64,000 nucleotides of DNA from Lentilactobacillus buchneri (GTDB lineage: Bacteria > Bacillota > Bacilli > Lactobacillales > Lactobacillaceae), in the NCBI RefSeq assembly GCF_018314255.1, contig NZ_CP073066.1, forward strand, positions 1,364,001 through 1,428,000, given 5' to 3'. This document shows positions 45,069-53,807 of this stretch, piece by piece (position 1 is the stretch's first letter; each line of letters opens with the position of its first letter). A model generated the notes under the pieces. The model worked only from the letters and a program-made list of their open reading frames with translations, was not told where the DNA came from and made no database searches. The translations under genes were made by a program, and so were the position numbers.

Positions 45069-45497
45069 ATGAAAGATGTTACTTTTGATGTTGTGACTGA
45101 AAAAATTTTGTCACTGGATACGAATGGATTTATCTTTAATTGGCATCAGTTAGTACCTAATGAAATTTTAGTTGGTGCATTTCTTAATTCAAATTTAGTC
45201 GGGCTAATTGGATTTGTTCGTGACTATCAGAGCTTATTTAATCGAGTTATTCTGATTGAAATTCAAAAAGAAAATCGTGGCTTGGGTTTGGGAGCTGCGC
45301 TATTGTCACTTGTAATGCAGGATTCTTTCTTGCAAGATGGATTTGAAGGCTATGTAGAATTAATTAGCAAATCCGATGGGACAGAGGCCTTTTATAAGCA
45401 CTTAGGTGGCAACTTTTTGTCTTCACAAAATATAGTTTTCAATACTCAAGCCAGAAAATTAGTCGTTGAAAAGTACTGTCCGTGGAGAGGTATCTGA
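45069..45497 (+). CDS. GNAT-fold acetyltransferase paired with XRE regulator
   Basis: This 142-residue protein contains the acetyl-CoA-binding motif A as KENRGLGLGAALLSLVMQ, followed by EGYVELISKSDGTEAFYKHL. That is a GNAT core. The HTH gene begins one base after its stop. A palindromic operator lies over the promoter. The order enzyme-then-XRE with shared autoregulation resembles a toxin-antitoxin pair, but a plain metabolic acetyltransferase with its regulator is equally possible. ATG 45069 is close to the predicted transcript start, so translation may be leaderless. Confidence 0.75.
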   Translation: MKDVTFDVVTEKILSLDTNGFIFNWHQLVPNEILVGAFLNSNLVGLIGFVRDYQSLFNRVILIEIQKENRGLGLGAALLSLVMQDSFLQDGFEGYVELISKSDGTEAFYKHLGGNFLSSQNIVFNTQARKLVVEKYCPWRGI

Positions 45498-45498
45498 C

Positions 45499-45945
45499 AT
45501 GATTAAGACAGAACTGATTAATACGTTGGATCATTTGAACACTGTTATTGAAAATGATCGGGCTGACTCCGCTGACTATCAGCAGGCTGCTTCGAGGCTT
45601 TCTGAACTGGTCAATGGCACGATTGGCATCCGAGAACTATCATTTATCAGTCAGGCAATTGGCCGAAGCTTGACGAATTCAGAACTTGCCGACTTAATTT
45701 TAGCAGCTCAAGCTAATAAGCCTTTGAATGAAGTTCTTCAGCTTCCTGCTGAAGCTGACGCCGCCTACACGATTAAATACCAACGCCGTCAAGCAGGGAT
45801 GACTCAAGTTGAGCTGGCCAAAAAGATTGGCATTGAACAAAGCCAGCTTGCCAAAATTGAAAATGGCAGCTTAAAAGTCAGTTTAAATCTCCTGCAGAAG
45901 GCAATGACCGTGTTTGGCCGCTCATACATTGTTAAAGCATTATAA
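45499..45945 (+). CDS. XRE-family HTH protein, possible antitoxin
   Basis: The 148 residues have a helical N-terminal part and a C-terminal XRE helix-turn-helix (about 93-145: RRQAGMTQVELAKKIGIEQS). A C-terminal HTH is common in antitoxins such as HigA. GGAGAGG eight bases before ATG 45499 fixes the start. It is co-transcribed with the GNAT protein and probably binds the AATATTC/GAATATT palindrome upstream. A large bidirectional terminator overlaps its stop. Confidence 0.8.
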   Translation: MIKTELINTLDHLNTVIENDRADSADYQQAASRLSELVNGTIGIRELSFISQAIGRSLTNSELADLILAAQANKPLNEVLQLPAEADAAYTIKYQRRQAGMTQVELAKKIGIEQSQLAKIENGSLKVSLNLLQKAMTVFGRSYIVKAL

Positions 45946-46016
45946 AACAGACTAACCTTTGTGGTGAATTCAGATCCGACGGGATTGGGGTTCACTACAA
46001 GGGTTAGTCTGTTTTA
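45944..46016. terminator. Bidirectional terminator
   Basis: AAAACAGACTAACC pairs with GGTTAGTCTGTTTT around further TTGT/ACAA and GTGAA/TTCAC pairs. It separates the converging XRE and GNAT-like genes. Confidence 0.88.
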
Positions 46017-46862
46017 CGTTAAACGCATATAAGTTTCGTACTTGTTAACATCTTTAAACGGCAAACTTTGAAAAATTTTCATCTCCAGCCGGTTGGCCAT
46101 TCCAAATTCACCAGCCAGGGTCTGGTAGTTGTCTTGAAGCCACTGAAGCTGTCGGTTCAATAACTCATTTAGCGCCTGAGCATTAGTCGCATTCATTTGG
46201 CCAAGTTCAACCGAGTGTTCACCAAGGTCATATAGGAAACTGAAGGCGGCCAGCTGATCGTCTTGAATTAACGCGAATGGGGCTGTCGAAATTTGTCGAT
46301 GTGAGATGAGTGCTGACCAATCTGGTAATGGCATCGTTATCGCTGGATTAAAAGTTGGTTTGCCGGCGTATTCGCGCATGCTACGTTCCAGCACGGATTG
46401 GTAGAGTGAATCCTGCGATGATACTTCAGCGAACGTCTTGAGCGCCCCTGACGCAGTCGGCGCGTTTAGTGATAGGCCGCCTAAATCCACTGTTGCGGTC
46501 AACGCGGTTTGTACCAACCGGAAGTGCTTCGTCGTTAACCACTGATTGAAAGGATGCTGAGGAGCATAGTCGCGTGTGATCATGCGGTCGTCATCGAACT
46601 TCCAGGCTAATTTTTTAATATCCTCATAGACACGTTGAAACAAGACATCTTGTTCGGTGGCCTTGGGATCGACATACACAGCGAAGTTCAAGGCATTTGG
46701 GTGTAGCTTGTTATGCCAAAAGACCGAAGTGGCGTCAATACTGCCATGGGGATGGTAGACTTTGACGTTGTCGGGATAGGTGCGCATCGCCATGAAGATT
46801 TCGTGCTCATTTTGAGGGGCGTGGGGGATGAATTCAGTTTTGTTGGGTAAAATGGCTCGCAT
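46014..46862 (-). CDS. Probable tandem-GNAT-like protein
   Basis: This is a 282-residue cytosolic protein. The C-terminal half (about 170-282: FALIQDDQLAAFSFLYDLGE, then a helix and NRLEMKIFQSLPF) looks like a degenerate GNAT fold. The classical acetyl-CoA loop is not obvious, so the assignment is tentative. It starts 14 bases after the FMN reductase stop on the same strand, so the two form an operon. The substrate is unknown. Confidence 0.5.
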   Translation of the reverse strand: MRAILPNKTEFIPHAPQNEHEIFMAMRTYPDNVKVYHPHGSIDATSVFWHNKLHPNALNFAVYVDPKATEQDVLFQRVYEDIKKLAWKFDDDRMITRDYAPQHPFNQWLTTKHFRLVQTALTATVDLGGLSLNAPTASGALKTFAEVSSQDSLYQSVLERSMREYAGKPTFNPAITMPLPDWSALISHRQISTAPFALIQDDQLAAFSFLYDLGEHSVELGQMNATNAQALNELLNRQLQWLQDNYQTLAGEFGMANRLEMKIFQSLPFKDVNKYETYMRLT

Positions 46863-46876
46863 GACTGACCTCTGAT

Positions 46877-47461
46877 TTATTTAAATGGGTGCTCGTGCAG
46901 TAATTGGGTGTAAAAGGCAATCTCGTGAAAAGCTTCTTTCAGTCGCGCTTCAAAATGGTCACTGTTATCGGCATCTTTGATCAGGTCGCCTGCCTGGGTG
47001 AAATTATCATTGGCATTCCACAACAGAACCGGCGTCGGCAGGACCATCATTTTGAGCATTTGCAAAATTTCCACGAAGGATTCCGCTGCCAGCATGCCGC
47101 CGTCACTATAGTAGGAATACGAAATAATTTGGACCGGTTTGTGATCCACTTCCGGGCCGACATAGTCCAATGCGTTTTTTAAAACGCCAGGAATTGCGTG
47201 ATCATATTCGGGCGTCATGATCACGAAGCCATCATCGGCTTTCAATCGGTTGAGCCACTTTTGCTCGTTGTCTTTTAAGCCGGTAATCGGATTGGATAAT
47301 GGCGTTTCATCATGGTGATAGGGTTCCAGCGGGAAGTCTTCTAGCCGGATCCAATCGTAGGTCACTTGATCAGAGTCAGGAAAGCTGGCCTGTAAATATT
47401 TGAAAATGGATTCACCAAGTTTACTGCGGATAGATCCTAAGATTACAGCGATTTTTATCAA
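46877..47461 (-). CDS. NAD(P)H-dependent FMN reductase
   Basis: This flavodoxin-like reductase of about 195 residues has the FMN phosphate loop AVILGSIRSKLGES and the PEYDHAIPGVLKNALDY motif of the family. It transfers electrons from NAD(P)H to flavin or to quinone- or azo-type acceptors. GGAGG is placed eight bases before TTG 47461 (MIKIAVILGS), which I prefer; GTG 47476 is in frame but overlaps that site. The GNAT-like gene follows in the same operon. Confidence 0.88.
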   Translation of the reverse strand: MIKIAVILGSIRSKLGESIFKYLQASFPDSDQVTYDWIRLEDFPLEPYHHDETPLSNPITGLKDNEQKWLNRLKADDGFVIMTPEYDHAIPGVLKNALDYVGPEVDHKPVQIISYSYYSDGGMLAAESFVEILQMLKMMVLPTPVLLWNANDNFTQAGDLIKDADNSDHFEARLKEAFHEIAFYTQLLHEHPFK

Positions 47462-47631
47462 TATATCATCCTCCACTAGTTCATTTATTTTAGTATAGCA
47501 TGTGGAGGTTGACTTGCAGATCCTCTCCGGAAACGTAAATTATAGAAATAATTTATATAAGAGGGGCAAAATATTGCTTTAATGTCCCACTAGAAATCCG
47601 TAAAAGGTTACCTCGACCTAGGAGATTTGTT

Positions 47632-47661
47632 TTGTCGATAGTCTCATATCCATGTTATAAT
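47632..47661 (+). promoter_or_regulatory. Promoter of the type I antitoxin RNA
   Basis: TTGTCG (47632-47637) and TATAAT (47656-47661) with TGT just before the -10 (extended -10), 18 bases apart, point toward the toxin gene. Confidence 0.65.
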
Positions 47662-47667
47662 GAAATC

Positions 47668-47786
47668 ACAAAAAGGAAGCCCCGATTCAACAGGACTTCC
47701 CATTGTGGAACCGTTTAAGACGGCAGCGCATTTTTAGTTATTAAATAACCGCAAACTGGCTAAAGTTATGGGCGGTTATTTTTTTT
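47668..47786 (+). ncRNA. Probable antitoxin RNA of a type I system
   Basis: The promoter at 47632 would start an RNA of about 120 bases ending at the AATAACCGC/GCGGTTATT + T-run hairpin (about 47745-47785). It contains GGAAG/CTTCC (47676-47700) and CCGT/ACGG hairpins and no ribosome site. It converges on the toxin gene and overlaps its 3' end, the layout of the Fst/Lpt RNAI-RNAII systems. Its segment TGTGGAACCGTTTAAGACGG closely matches TGTGGAGAAGTTAAGGCGG in the toxin leader on the other strand. Confidence 0.55.
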
Positions 47787-47883
47787 GCCAATTTTTGATT
47801 AACTCTACAACTAAGGTGATTAGTCCAATGGTAAAGATACCAAAGGACACCATTAATTGTAGAGCGTCCGAAACGGACACCAA
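47776..47883 (-). CDS. Small membrane toxin, putative holin-like/Fst-type
   Basis: The peptide of 34-35 residues (VSVSDALQLMVSFGIFTIGL... ending KNWQKK) has one transmembrane helix and a basic tail. This is the pattern of the 'putative holin-like toxin' family of lactobacilli, toxic by membrane insertion. AAAGGAG lies before TTG 47883 and GTG 47880; either may start. A possible promoter (TATAGT near 47990) gives a leader of about 100 bases. An antitoxin RNA converges on its 3' end. No other gene lies in this 600-base gap. Confidence 0.75.
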   Translation of the reverse strand: MVSVSDALQLMVSFGIFTIGLITLVVELIKNWQKK

Positions 47884-48039
47884 GGGCTCTCCTTTTACTA
47901 GAGTTTCTGAAATTCCTATTTGATGGTTTACACCATAGGCATCATCTCCATTTAGAAGCGCCACCGCCTTAACTTCTCCACAGATTCTAACTATACTGGA
48001 TTTATTTGGTAATAACTACGTAAACTGGTTCATAAATCC

Positions 48040-48083
48040 AAAAAAAGTCCCCGAGTGCTTATCCGCACCGGGGACTTTTTTAG
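48040..48083 (-). terminator. Terminator of the trp operon
   Basis: AAAAAAGTCCCCG and CGGGGACTTTTTT pair perfectly with an inner GTGC/GCAC. It directly follows the trpA stop. Confidence 0.92.
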
Positions 48084-48877
48084 ACACTGGCTTCTTTAGT
48101 TTTAGCTTGATCAACAGCCGAACGAATCGATTGAGTAAATTTTTTTACCGCATCAGGGGCATTTTGTTTCTGCTTCGCAACAATGTCAACAATCGCACTA
48201 CCGATAATCACGCCGTCCGCGATCTCGGCCATCGTCTTGGCCTGCTCCGGCGTGTGGACGCCAAAGCCGATTGCCGTAGGAACGTCAGTATACGATTTGA
48301 TTTCGGCAACCAGATCCTTCAAACCATTGAAGAATTCATTTCGTTCACCGGTGATGCCCAGTGAGGAAACCACGTAGATGAATCCGGACGCTGCCTTAGC
48401 AATCTTTTCAACTCGGTGGCCAGATGTCGGCGCAATCAGCGGGATGATGTCGATGCCATATTTATCAGCGGTTGGAACGATGTCATCACGGCTTTCATAG
48501 GGCATGTCGGGAATGACCAAGCCAGAAACGCCGAGGGCCTGACACTTTTTACAGAATGCATCGTAACCATACTTGAAGACGATGTTTAAATAAGTGAGAA
48601 AAACAATCGGCACATCGGTTTGTTTACGGGCTGCCTCAACGATTTCAAAGACCGTCTTGGTGCGGACACCGGCGTCAAAAGCACGCAGGTCGGCCGCTTG
48701 AATCACGCCGCCGTCAGCGATTGGGTCGGAGAAGGGAATCCCGACTTCAACGATGTCAGCGCCGCCTTCTGCTAAGGCGACGATATTGGCAACTGTGGTA
48801 TCAAAATCCGGATCGTCAGCCACGACAAACGGAATAAAGGCTTTATGATTTTTGAAAATTGCGGATAAATTACTCAT
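48080..48877 (-). CDS. trpA: Tryptophan synthase alpha subunit
   Basis: TrpA cleaves indole-3-glycerol phosphate to indole and glyceraldehyde-3-phosphate. The 265-residue TIM barrel has the catalytic Glu in [14 protein letters not shown], whose Asp is also conserved, and the phosphate-binding [10 protein letters not shown] and GVIIGSAIV loops. ATG 48877 overlaps the trpB stop by eight bases; a longer open frame to 49138 lies inside trpB and is not real. It is the last gene of the operon, next to the terminator. Confidence 0.96.
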   Translation of the reverse strand: MSNLSAIFKNHKAFIPFVVADDPDFDTTVANIVALAEGGADIVEVGIPFSDPIADGGVIQAADLRAFDAGVRTKTVFEIVEAARKQTDVPIVFLTYLNIVFKYGYDAFCKKCQALGVSGLVIPDMPYESRDDIVPTADKYGIDIIPLIAPTSGHRVEKIAKAASGFIYVVSSLGITGERNEFFNGLKDLVAEIKSYTDVPTAIGFGVHTPEQAKTMAEIADGVIIGSAIVDIVAKQKQNAPDAVKKFTQSIRSAVDQAKTKEASV

Positions 48878-50087
48878 CAATATCGACTCCTTTGTATTTG
48901 GCGATGCTGGCAACGTCTTTGTCGCCGCGTCCTGACAGGGTGCAGACGATAATCTGATCTTTAGACATGGTTGGGGCAATCTTTTCGACGTAAGCAACTG
49001 CGTGACAGCTTTCAATTGCGGCAACGATGCCTTCTTGTCGGGCGATGTATTCAAACGCCTGGACAGCTTCATCATCGGTGATGCCGACATATTGCGCTCG
49101 GCCTTCTTTAGCCAGGGCAGCGTGTTCCGGACCGACACCAGGATAATCCAAACCGGCAGAGATTGAGTAGACTGGGTTGATCTGGCCGTCTTCGTTTTGC
49201 AGGAATAATGACTTCATGCCGTGGAAGATGCCGACGGTACCCCGTTCAATGGTGGCTGCGGTCTGATCACTGTTAACGCCTTTACCGGCAGCCTCAACGC
49301 CGACTAATTTGACTCTTGGGTCATCGATGTAATCGGCGAAACTGCCGATAGCGTTACTGCCGCCGCCGACACAGGCGACAACCATGTCAGGCAAGGTGTT
49401 TTCCTTGGCTTTCAGTTGCTGCTTGGATTCCTTACTGATGACGCTTTGGAAATATTTAACCATTTCTGGAAATGGGTAGGGGCCAACAGCCGATCCCATG
49501 ACGTAAAAGGTGTCTTCGGAACGACTAGCCCATTCCTGGAGTGTGGCGTTGATGGCATCCTTGAGGACCATCGAGCCGGTGGTGACCGGGTGAACCTTTG
49601 CACCAAGCAATTCCATTCGGTAGACGTTTAATTTTTGGCGGTCGGTATCTTCTTTACCCATGAAAATTTCACAGTCCATCCCGAACAAAGCAGCGATGGT
49701 TGCGGTGGCAACCCCATGTTGGCCGGCACCGGTTTCAGCGATCAGGCGCTTCTTGCCCAAATGTTTGGCGAGTAACGCTTGGCCGATAACGTTGTTGATC
49801 TTATGGGCACCGGTATGGTTGAGGTCCTCACGCTTGAGATAGATTTTGGCGCCGCCGAGGTCTTCGGTCATGTTCTTGGCGTAATAGAGCAGTGATGGCC
49901 GGTTGGCATAGTTGATTAATAAATCGTGTAATTCGGCTTGGAAGTCGGGATCGTCTTTCAAAGTGTGAAAGGCTTTATCGACTTTTTCCAATTCAGTCAT
50001 TAAGGTTTCAGGGATGTATTGGCCGCCGTATGTATCGGCGAAAATTCCTGGTCGTTTGGTTGTTTGAGCTTCAGTTAAATTTTTCAT
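48870..50087 (-). CDS. trpB: Tryptophan synthase beta subunit
   Basis: TrpB joins indole and serine to make tryptophan using pyridoxal phosphate. The cofactor lysine is Lys96 in HTGAHKINN. Phosphate binding is by [10 protein letters not shown], and the catalytic Glu lies in GETGAGQH-like [11 protein letters not shown]. The 405 residues are full length. It overlaps trpF by four bases upstream and trpA by eight bases downstream. The B6-salvage genes at the start of the window supply its cofactor in principle. Confidence 0.97.
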   Translation of the reverse strand: MKNLTEAQTTKRPGIFADTYGGQYIPETLMTELEKVDKAFHTLKDDPDFQAELHDLLINYANRPSLLYYAKNMTEDLGGAKIYLKREDLNHTGAHKINNVIGQALLAKHLGKKRLIAETGAGQHGVATATIAALFGMDCEIFMGKEDTDRQKLNVYRMELLGAKVHPVTTGSMVLKDAINATLQEWASRSEDTFYVMGSAVGPYPFPEMVKYFQSVISKESKQQLKAKENTLPDMVVACVGGGSNAIGSFADYIDDPRVKLVGVEAAGKGVNSDQTAATIERGTVGIFHGMKSLFLQNEDGQINPVYSISAGLDYPGVGPEHAALAKEGRAQYVGITDDEAVQAFEYIARQEGIVAAIESCHAVAYVEKIAPTMSKDQIIVCTLSGRGDKDVASIAKYKGVDIDE

Positions 50088-50671
50088 AGGACATATTCCT
50101 CTTTCGCATTTTTGATGAAATTCATTATTTTATTGGGATCTTTTTTGCCGTCGGATTCGACACCCGATGAGACGTCGACAATATCTGGCTGAACGATTTG
50201 AACCGCTTGATTGATGTTGTCAGGCGTCAATCCGCCAGCCAGGATCATTGTTCGATCAACGTGGGGGACTGCCTGCCAATTCAAAACTTGGCCGGATCCT
50301 TTGCCGCTATCGACCATCAAATAGTCGGCGGTCGACTTTGGATCGATGGCTTGGCGTTCGAAGACTTGAATGACTTTGAGTCCGGCGCGCTGCAGTTCGG
50401 CAATCTCTTCAGGGGTGCTTTTGCCATGGAGCTGGGCAATGTCGATGGCGCCAGCTTGGTAAATGGCCAAGATGTCAGCGATTGATTCATTAACGAAGAC
50501 GCCAATTTTTTGGATGTTTGGATTTAAATGGGCCTGCAGTGCCAGCGCAGTTGTTAAGGAAACGACGTGGCGGCTTTTCGCAAAGACAAATCCCGCGAAA
50601 TCAGCCTGCGCTTCATTGACGGCCTGAATATCTGCCGGTTCCATCAAACCGCAAATTTTGACTTTAACCAT
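50084..50671 (-). CDS. trpF: Phosphoribosylanthranilate isomerase
   Basis: TrpF converts phosphoribosylanthranilate to the carboxyphenylamino-deoxyribulose phosphate in a TIM barrel of about 195 residues. [15 protein letters not shown] at the start holds the catalytic Cys. [11 protein letters not shown] holds the Asp, and [10 protein letters not shown] plus VDVSSGVE form the phosphate site. AGGAGG seven bases before ATG 50671 favours it over GTG 50677. The stop overlaps trpB by four bases. Confidence 0.95.
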   Translation of the reverse strand: MVKVKICGLMEPADIQAVNEAQADFAGFVFAKSRHVVSLTTALALQAHLNPNIQKIGVFVNESIADILAIYQAGAIDIAQLHGKSTPEEIAELQRAGLKVIQVFERQAIDPKSTADYLMVDSGKGSGQVLNWQAVPHVDRTMILAGGLTPDNINQAVQIVQPDIVDVSSGVESDGKKDPNKIMNFIKNAKEEYVL

Positions 50672-50689
50672 GGACACACCTCCTGAAGG

Positions 50690-51478
50690 TTATTTGACGG
50701 TAGCTGCTTTGAATTCTTTAATCAGTTGTTGCTTGTTGTTGGCCCGCATGAGGGTTTCACCCATCAGGATGCCGTTGAAGCCGGCATCGGCCAGGGCTTC
50801 AACATCTGCTTGGGTCTTGATGCCGCTTTCGGCGATCACAGGGATGCCTTCTGGAACCATTGCCCGTAATTTCAAACTGTTTTTAAAGTCAACTTGGAAA
50901 TCCTTGAGATTCCGGTTATTGATGCCGATGATTTTGGCACCGGATTTCAATGCCCGGGTCACTTCATCGGCCGTGTAGGCTTCAACGATGGCCTGCATGC
51001 CCAGGCGCTCTGCCAATTCTCGGTAGGCTCTTAATTGCTGGTCATCGACGATGGCAACAATCAGAAGGATGATCGAGGCACCGTTGGCTTTCGCTTCGTA
51101 AATCATGTAAGGATCAATCGTGAAATCCTTTCGGAGCGTTGGCGCGGAAACTGCCTGGCTAATTTCCTTCAGGTAGTTGAGGCGACCATTGAAGTAATCC
51201 GGTTCGGTTAGAACGGAAATGGCATCAGCCCCCGCCGCGTCATAACTTTTGGCGATTTGGAGATACGGGAAATCAGTGACGATCGTTCCTTTAGATGGGG
51301 AGGCTTTCTTCACCTCGGCGATCACATGCAGCCCAGATTCATTCAAAACGTCCAGAAAATCAGGCTTCAAACTGGCAGGCATTTGAGCAGCTTCATTTTT
51401 TAATTCTTGGAGTGGTTTTTGAGCTTCGTGCTTTTTTAAACGTTTGTGGGTTGCGGTTACTAAATCATCTAAAATCAT
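50690..51478 (-). CDS. trpC: Indole-3-glycerol-phosphate synthase
   Basis: TrpC closes the indole ring with loss of carbon dioxide. The 262-residue TIM barrel has the lysines and glutamates of the active site in [21 protein letters not shown] and [10 protein letters not shown], and the [12 protein letters not shown] strand. It overlaps trpD by four bases and lies 18 bases before trpF. Confidence 0.96.
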   Translation of the reverse strand: MILDDLVTATHKRLKKHEAQKPLQELKNEAAQMPASLKPDFLDVLNESGLHVIAEVKKASPSKGTIVTDFPYLQIAKSYDAAGADAISVLTEPDYFNGRLNYLKEISQAVSAPTLRKDFTIDPYMIYEAKANGASIILLIVAIVDDQQLRAYRELAERLGMQAIVEAYTADEVTRALKSGAKIIGINNRNLKDFQVDFKNSLKLRAMVPEGIPVIAESGIKTQADVEALADAGFNGILMGETLMRANNKQQLIKEFKAATVK

Positions 51479-52500
51479 GCAACCACGTCTTTGCGTTTGT
51501 CAGAGAAGGCGATCAGTCGGTCAAGCTCTGCTTGGGCTTTACCTTCGTCGATGGTCTTGGCAGCGAGGTTAATGCCTTCTTGAATCGTCAATTCCGGGTG
51601 GGCAAGGTGCAGTGCCGATCCGGCGTTGAGTAAAACAATGTCTCGCTTCGGCCCTTTTTTACCAGCTAAGATATCCTTGGTGATTTGGCCATTTTCTTCA
51701 GGAGTACCACCGACCAAGTCCTTTCGGGCTGCTCGTGTGAAGCCAAATTGTTCAGGTGTCAAAACGTACTTGGTTAATTTGCCGTCCCGTAATTCAACGA
51801 CGGCCGTTTCATCAGCGACGGTCATCTCATCGAGACCATCCCGGCCGTGAATCACCATGGCGTTTTTGACGCCTAATTTCTTTAAAACATTGGCCAGTGG
51901 TTCAAGCAGGTCTTCATCGTAGACGCCTAACAGTTGGCTGGTTGGGTGAGCTGGGTTGGCCAGCGGTCCGAGGATGTTGAAGATCGTGCGAATCCCTAAT
52001 TGTTTACGGACGGGCGCAACGTACTTCATTGATTTGTGGTATTCCTGGGCAAATAAGAAGCAGAGGTTGTTGTCCTGCAAGCTTTGGAAACTGGTGGCCG
52101 GATCTTCGTTGATGTCTAAGCCCAGTGCTTCGAAGACGTCGGCAGCCCCGCTCTTGGATGATGCGGCCCGGTTACCATGTTTGGCGACTTTGGTTCCGGC
52201 AGCGGCAACGACAATTGCGCTGGTGGTGGAAATGTTGAAGGTGTTGGCTTTGTCGCCGCCAGTCCCAACGATTTCCAAGACGTTACCGGCTTCGGGGAAC
52301 TTCAAAGCGTGATTTCGCATGGATGATGCAGCCCCGGCAATTTCGTCGATGGTCGGATTCTTAGCCGTTAATGCAGTTAAGAGGCTGGCAGTTTCAATTT
52401 CGGATGTTTCACCGTTCATAATTTCATCGAGAACGGATTGGCTTTCGTCAAATGTAAGATCTTCGTGGTTAACAACTTTTTCAATGGCTTGTTTTATCAT
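51475..52500 (-). CDS. trpD: Anthranilate phosphoribosyltransferase
   Basis: TrpD attaches phosphoribosyl to anthranilate. The 341 residues contain the PRPP-binding [16 protein letters not shown] loop, the [20 protein letters not shown] segment and a typical helical N-terminal domain. GGAGG precedes the ATG at 52500. It is the first structural gene after the T-box leader. Anthranilate synthase genes (trpE, trpG) are absent here, so anthranilate must come from outside or from genes elsewhere. Confidence 0.96.
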   Translation of the reverse strand: MIKQAIEKVVNHEDLTFDESQSVLDEIMNGETSEIETASLLTALTAKNPTIDEIAGAASSMRNHALKFPEAGNVLEIVGTGGDKANTFNISTTSAIVVAAAGTKVAKHGNRAASSKSGAADVFEALGLDINEDPATSFQSLQDNNLCFLFAQEYHKSMKYVAPVRKQLGIRTIFNILGPLANPAHPTSQLLGVYDEDLLEPLANVLKKLGVKNAMVIHGRDGLDEMTVADETAVVELRDGKLTKYVLTPEQFGFTRAARKDLVGGTPEENGQITKDILAGKKGPKRDIVLLNAGSALHLAHPELTIQEGINLAAKTIDEGKAQAELDRLIAFSDKRKDVVA

Positions 52501-52554
52501 GATAAATTCCTCCGAATATTTTCATATAGTAGTTTCGAAATAAGTAGTTGAAAT

Positions 52555-52593
52555 TCACTCTATGATTTGCCATCGTTTAATTTCCATTTTCAT
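52555..52593 (-). CDS. 12-residue Trp-containing mini-ORF in the trp leader
   Basis: GGAGG eight bases before an ATG opens a short frame, MKMEIKRWQIIE-stop, between the T-box terminator and trpD. It is the position where trpE would start. It could be a leader peptide, the stub of a deleted trpE, or a chance remnant. There is no attenuator hairpin after it that I can see. Confidence 0.45.
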   Translation of the reverse strand: MKMEIKRWQIIE

Positions 52594-52619
52594 AAGTGTG
52601 ACCTCCGTCAATTTAGATA

Positions 52620-52935
52620 AAAAAATAATCCGTCCATAACAAAAGTTGATTGTTAAGGACGGATTATTCCGCGGTGCCACCTTAGTTCAATTAATCAGGG
52701 TAGATAAAAAACATCTGTTAAGTTCCCCAATTAATCACTCTTAGCAAGGGACTAACATCCCTCCGGCAACTGACGTATACCAACACGTTTCTCCGTACTC
52801 GCGAACTTTCGGAAGAACCCTCAGTGGTCCATTTAATCATCTGCGTTCGATTGCACTCTCAGCTGCGGCAACTCTCTTTGCGTGCACAATGATCTTGATC
52901 TCCACTTCATCGGTTTTATGGACGAATTAATTGTT
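52620..52935 (-). promoter_or_regulatory. Tryptophan T-box riboswitch
   Basis: The conserved T-box AAGGTGGCACCGCG (minus strand, 52684-52671) pairs as antiterminator. A terminator AATAATCCGTCC/GGACGGATTATT + T run follows at 52668-52620. The stem I region upstream holds the specifier TGG at 52831-52829, followed by ACC, indicating tRNA-Trp. Uncharged tRNA-Trp would allow transcription into trpDCFBA. Confidence 0.9.
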
Positions 52936-52942
52936 GCTTTGT

Positions 52943-52971
52943 ATATTAGAGCCTTATAATGTAAATGTCAA
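52943..52971 (-). promoter_or_regulatory. trp operon promoter
   Basis: On the minus strand, TTGACA (52971-52966) and TAATAT (52948-52943) are 17 bases apart, immediately upstream of the T-box. Confidence 0.85.
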
Positions 52972-53022
52972 CAGATTTTAATCAAAAAGATCAAAACAAT
53001 TTTTCTCAAGGGGGTCAGGTCA

Positions 53023-53361
53023 ATGGAAAAATTAGTACGGGAATATATTGAAAACCAGCCAACAGCAAGGCAAGAGAAGCTTTTGCAACTGTATGAAATT
53101 ATCCAAAAACAAATGCCAGCAGGCTACGATGAAAAAATTTCATATGGGATGCCGACGTTTCATTACCACAAAAACATTATTCACTTCGCAAATTTTAAGA
53201 ATCACATCGGAATTTATCCCGGCCCAAAGGCCATCAATGTCTTTAAAGATCAGTTGGAAGGCTACAAGACAAGTATCGGCGCCATCCAACTGCCGGTCGA
53301 CCAGCCCTTGCCAGAAGATCTGATTACGCAAATTGTTCAATTTAATCTCGACAACGTCTAG
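53023..53361 (+). CDS. DUF1801 family protein (YdhG-like)
   Basis: This 112-residue cytosolic protein has the DUF1801 pattern: DEKISYGMPTFHYHKNIIHF in the middle, then IGIYPGPKAI and a C-terminal LPEDLITQIVQF. Members are sometimes called iron chaperones or frataxin-like by fold, without firm evidence in this group. GGGGG nine bases before the ATG is the likely ribosome site. It stands between the trp promoter region and a SemiSWEET gene. Confidence 0.82.
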   Translation: MEKLVREYIENQPTARQEKLLQLYEIIQKQMPAGYDEKISYGMPTFHYHKNIIHFANFKNHIGIYPGPKAINVFKDQLEGYKTSIGAIQLPVDQPLPEDLITQIVQFNLDNV

Positions 53362-53415
53362 CATTCTCTTGGTGAGTATGGTATCACTGAACCAAGAGAA
53401 ATTGGAGGGATTAGT

Positions 53416-53727
53416 GTGCAAAACCAGTTGAGTCACCCTGGTGGTCATCAACTACACGAGAGTAACCATGTATTCAGTGAGGAGAAAGTCATTGGCGATA
53501 TCGCAACCATCGCCAATATGATTATGTATATCTCATACATAGGAGAGATCCTGCAAAATTTGAACGGCCAACCGACGTCATTTATTCAGCCTTTCTGTGC
53601 CTCGATTAACGCGGCATTGTGGGTTGCCTACGGTTGGGTCAAGCCAAAGCGGGATTGGATTTTAATTGTGGCAGATGTGCCCGGTGTCATATTTGGATTG
53701 ATCGCCGCAATCACCGCAATTATGTAA
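53416..53727 (+). CDS. SemiSWEET-type sugar transporter
   Basis: This 103-residue protein has three hydrophobic helices and the motif PFCASINAALWVAYGW, with the conserved proline in helix 1 region and Asn/Trp in helix 3 seen in SemiSWEET (PQ-loop) transporters. These work as dimers to let sugars move across the membrane. GGAGGG lies before GTG 53416. The N-terminal 28 residues are hydrophilic and longer than usual for the family. Confidence 0.75.
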   Translation: MQNQLSHPGGHQLHESNHVFSEEKVIGDIATIANMIMYISYIGEILQNLNGQPTSFIQPFCASINAALWVAYGWVKPKRDWILIVADVPGVIFGLIAAITAIM

Positions 53728-53807
53728 CGTCGTCAAAGCGCATTGCCAGTGATTGGTGAATGTGCTTTTTTGTTGTATAATTTTCAAAAATGCAGGGAGA
53801 CGGTCAC

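Noticed and set aside
48878..49138. 352-residue version of trpA
   Set aside because: The extra part lies in another frame of trpB. The normal TrpA start with overlap at 48877 is clear.
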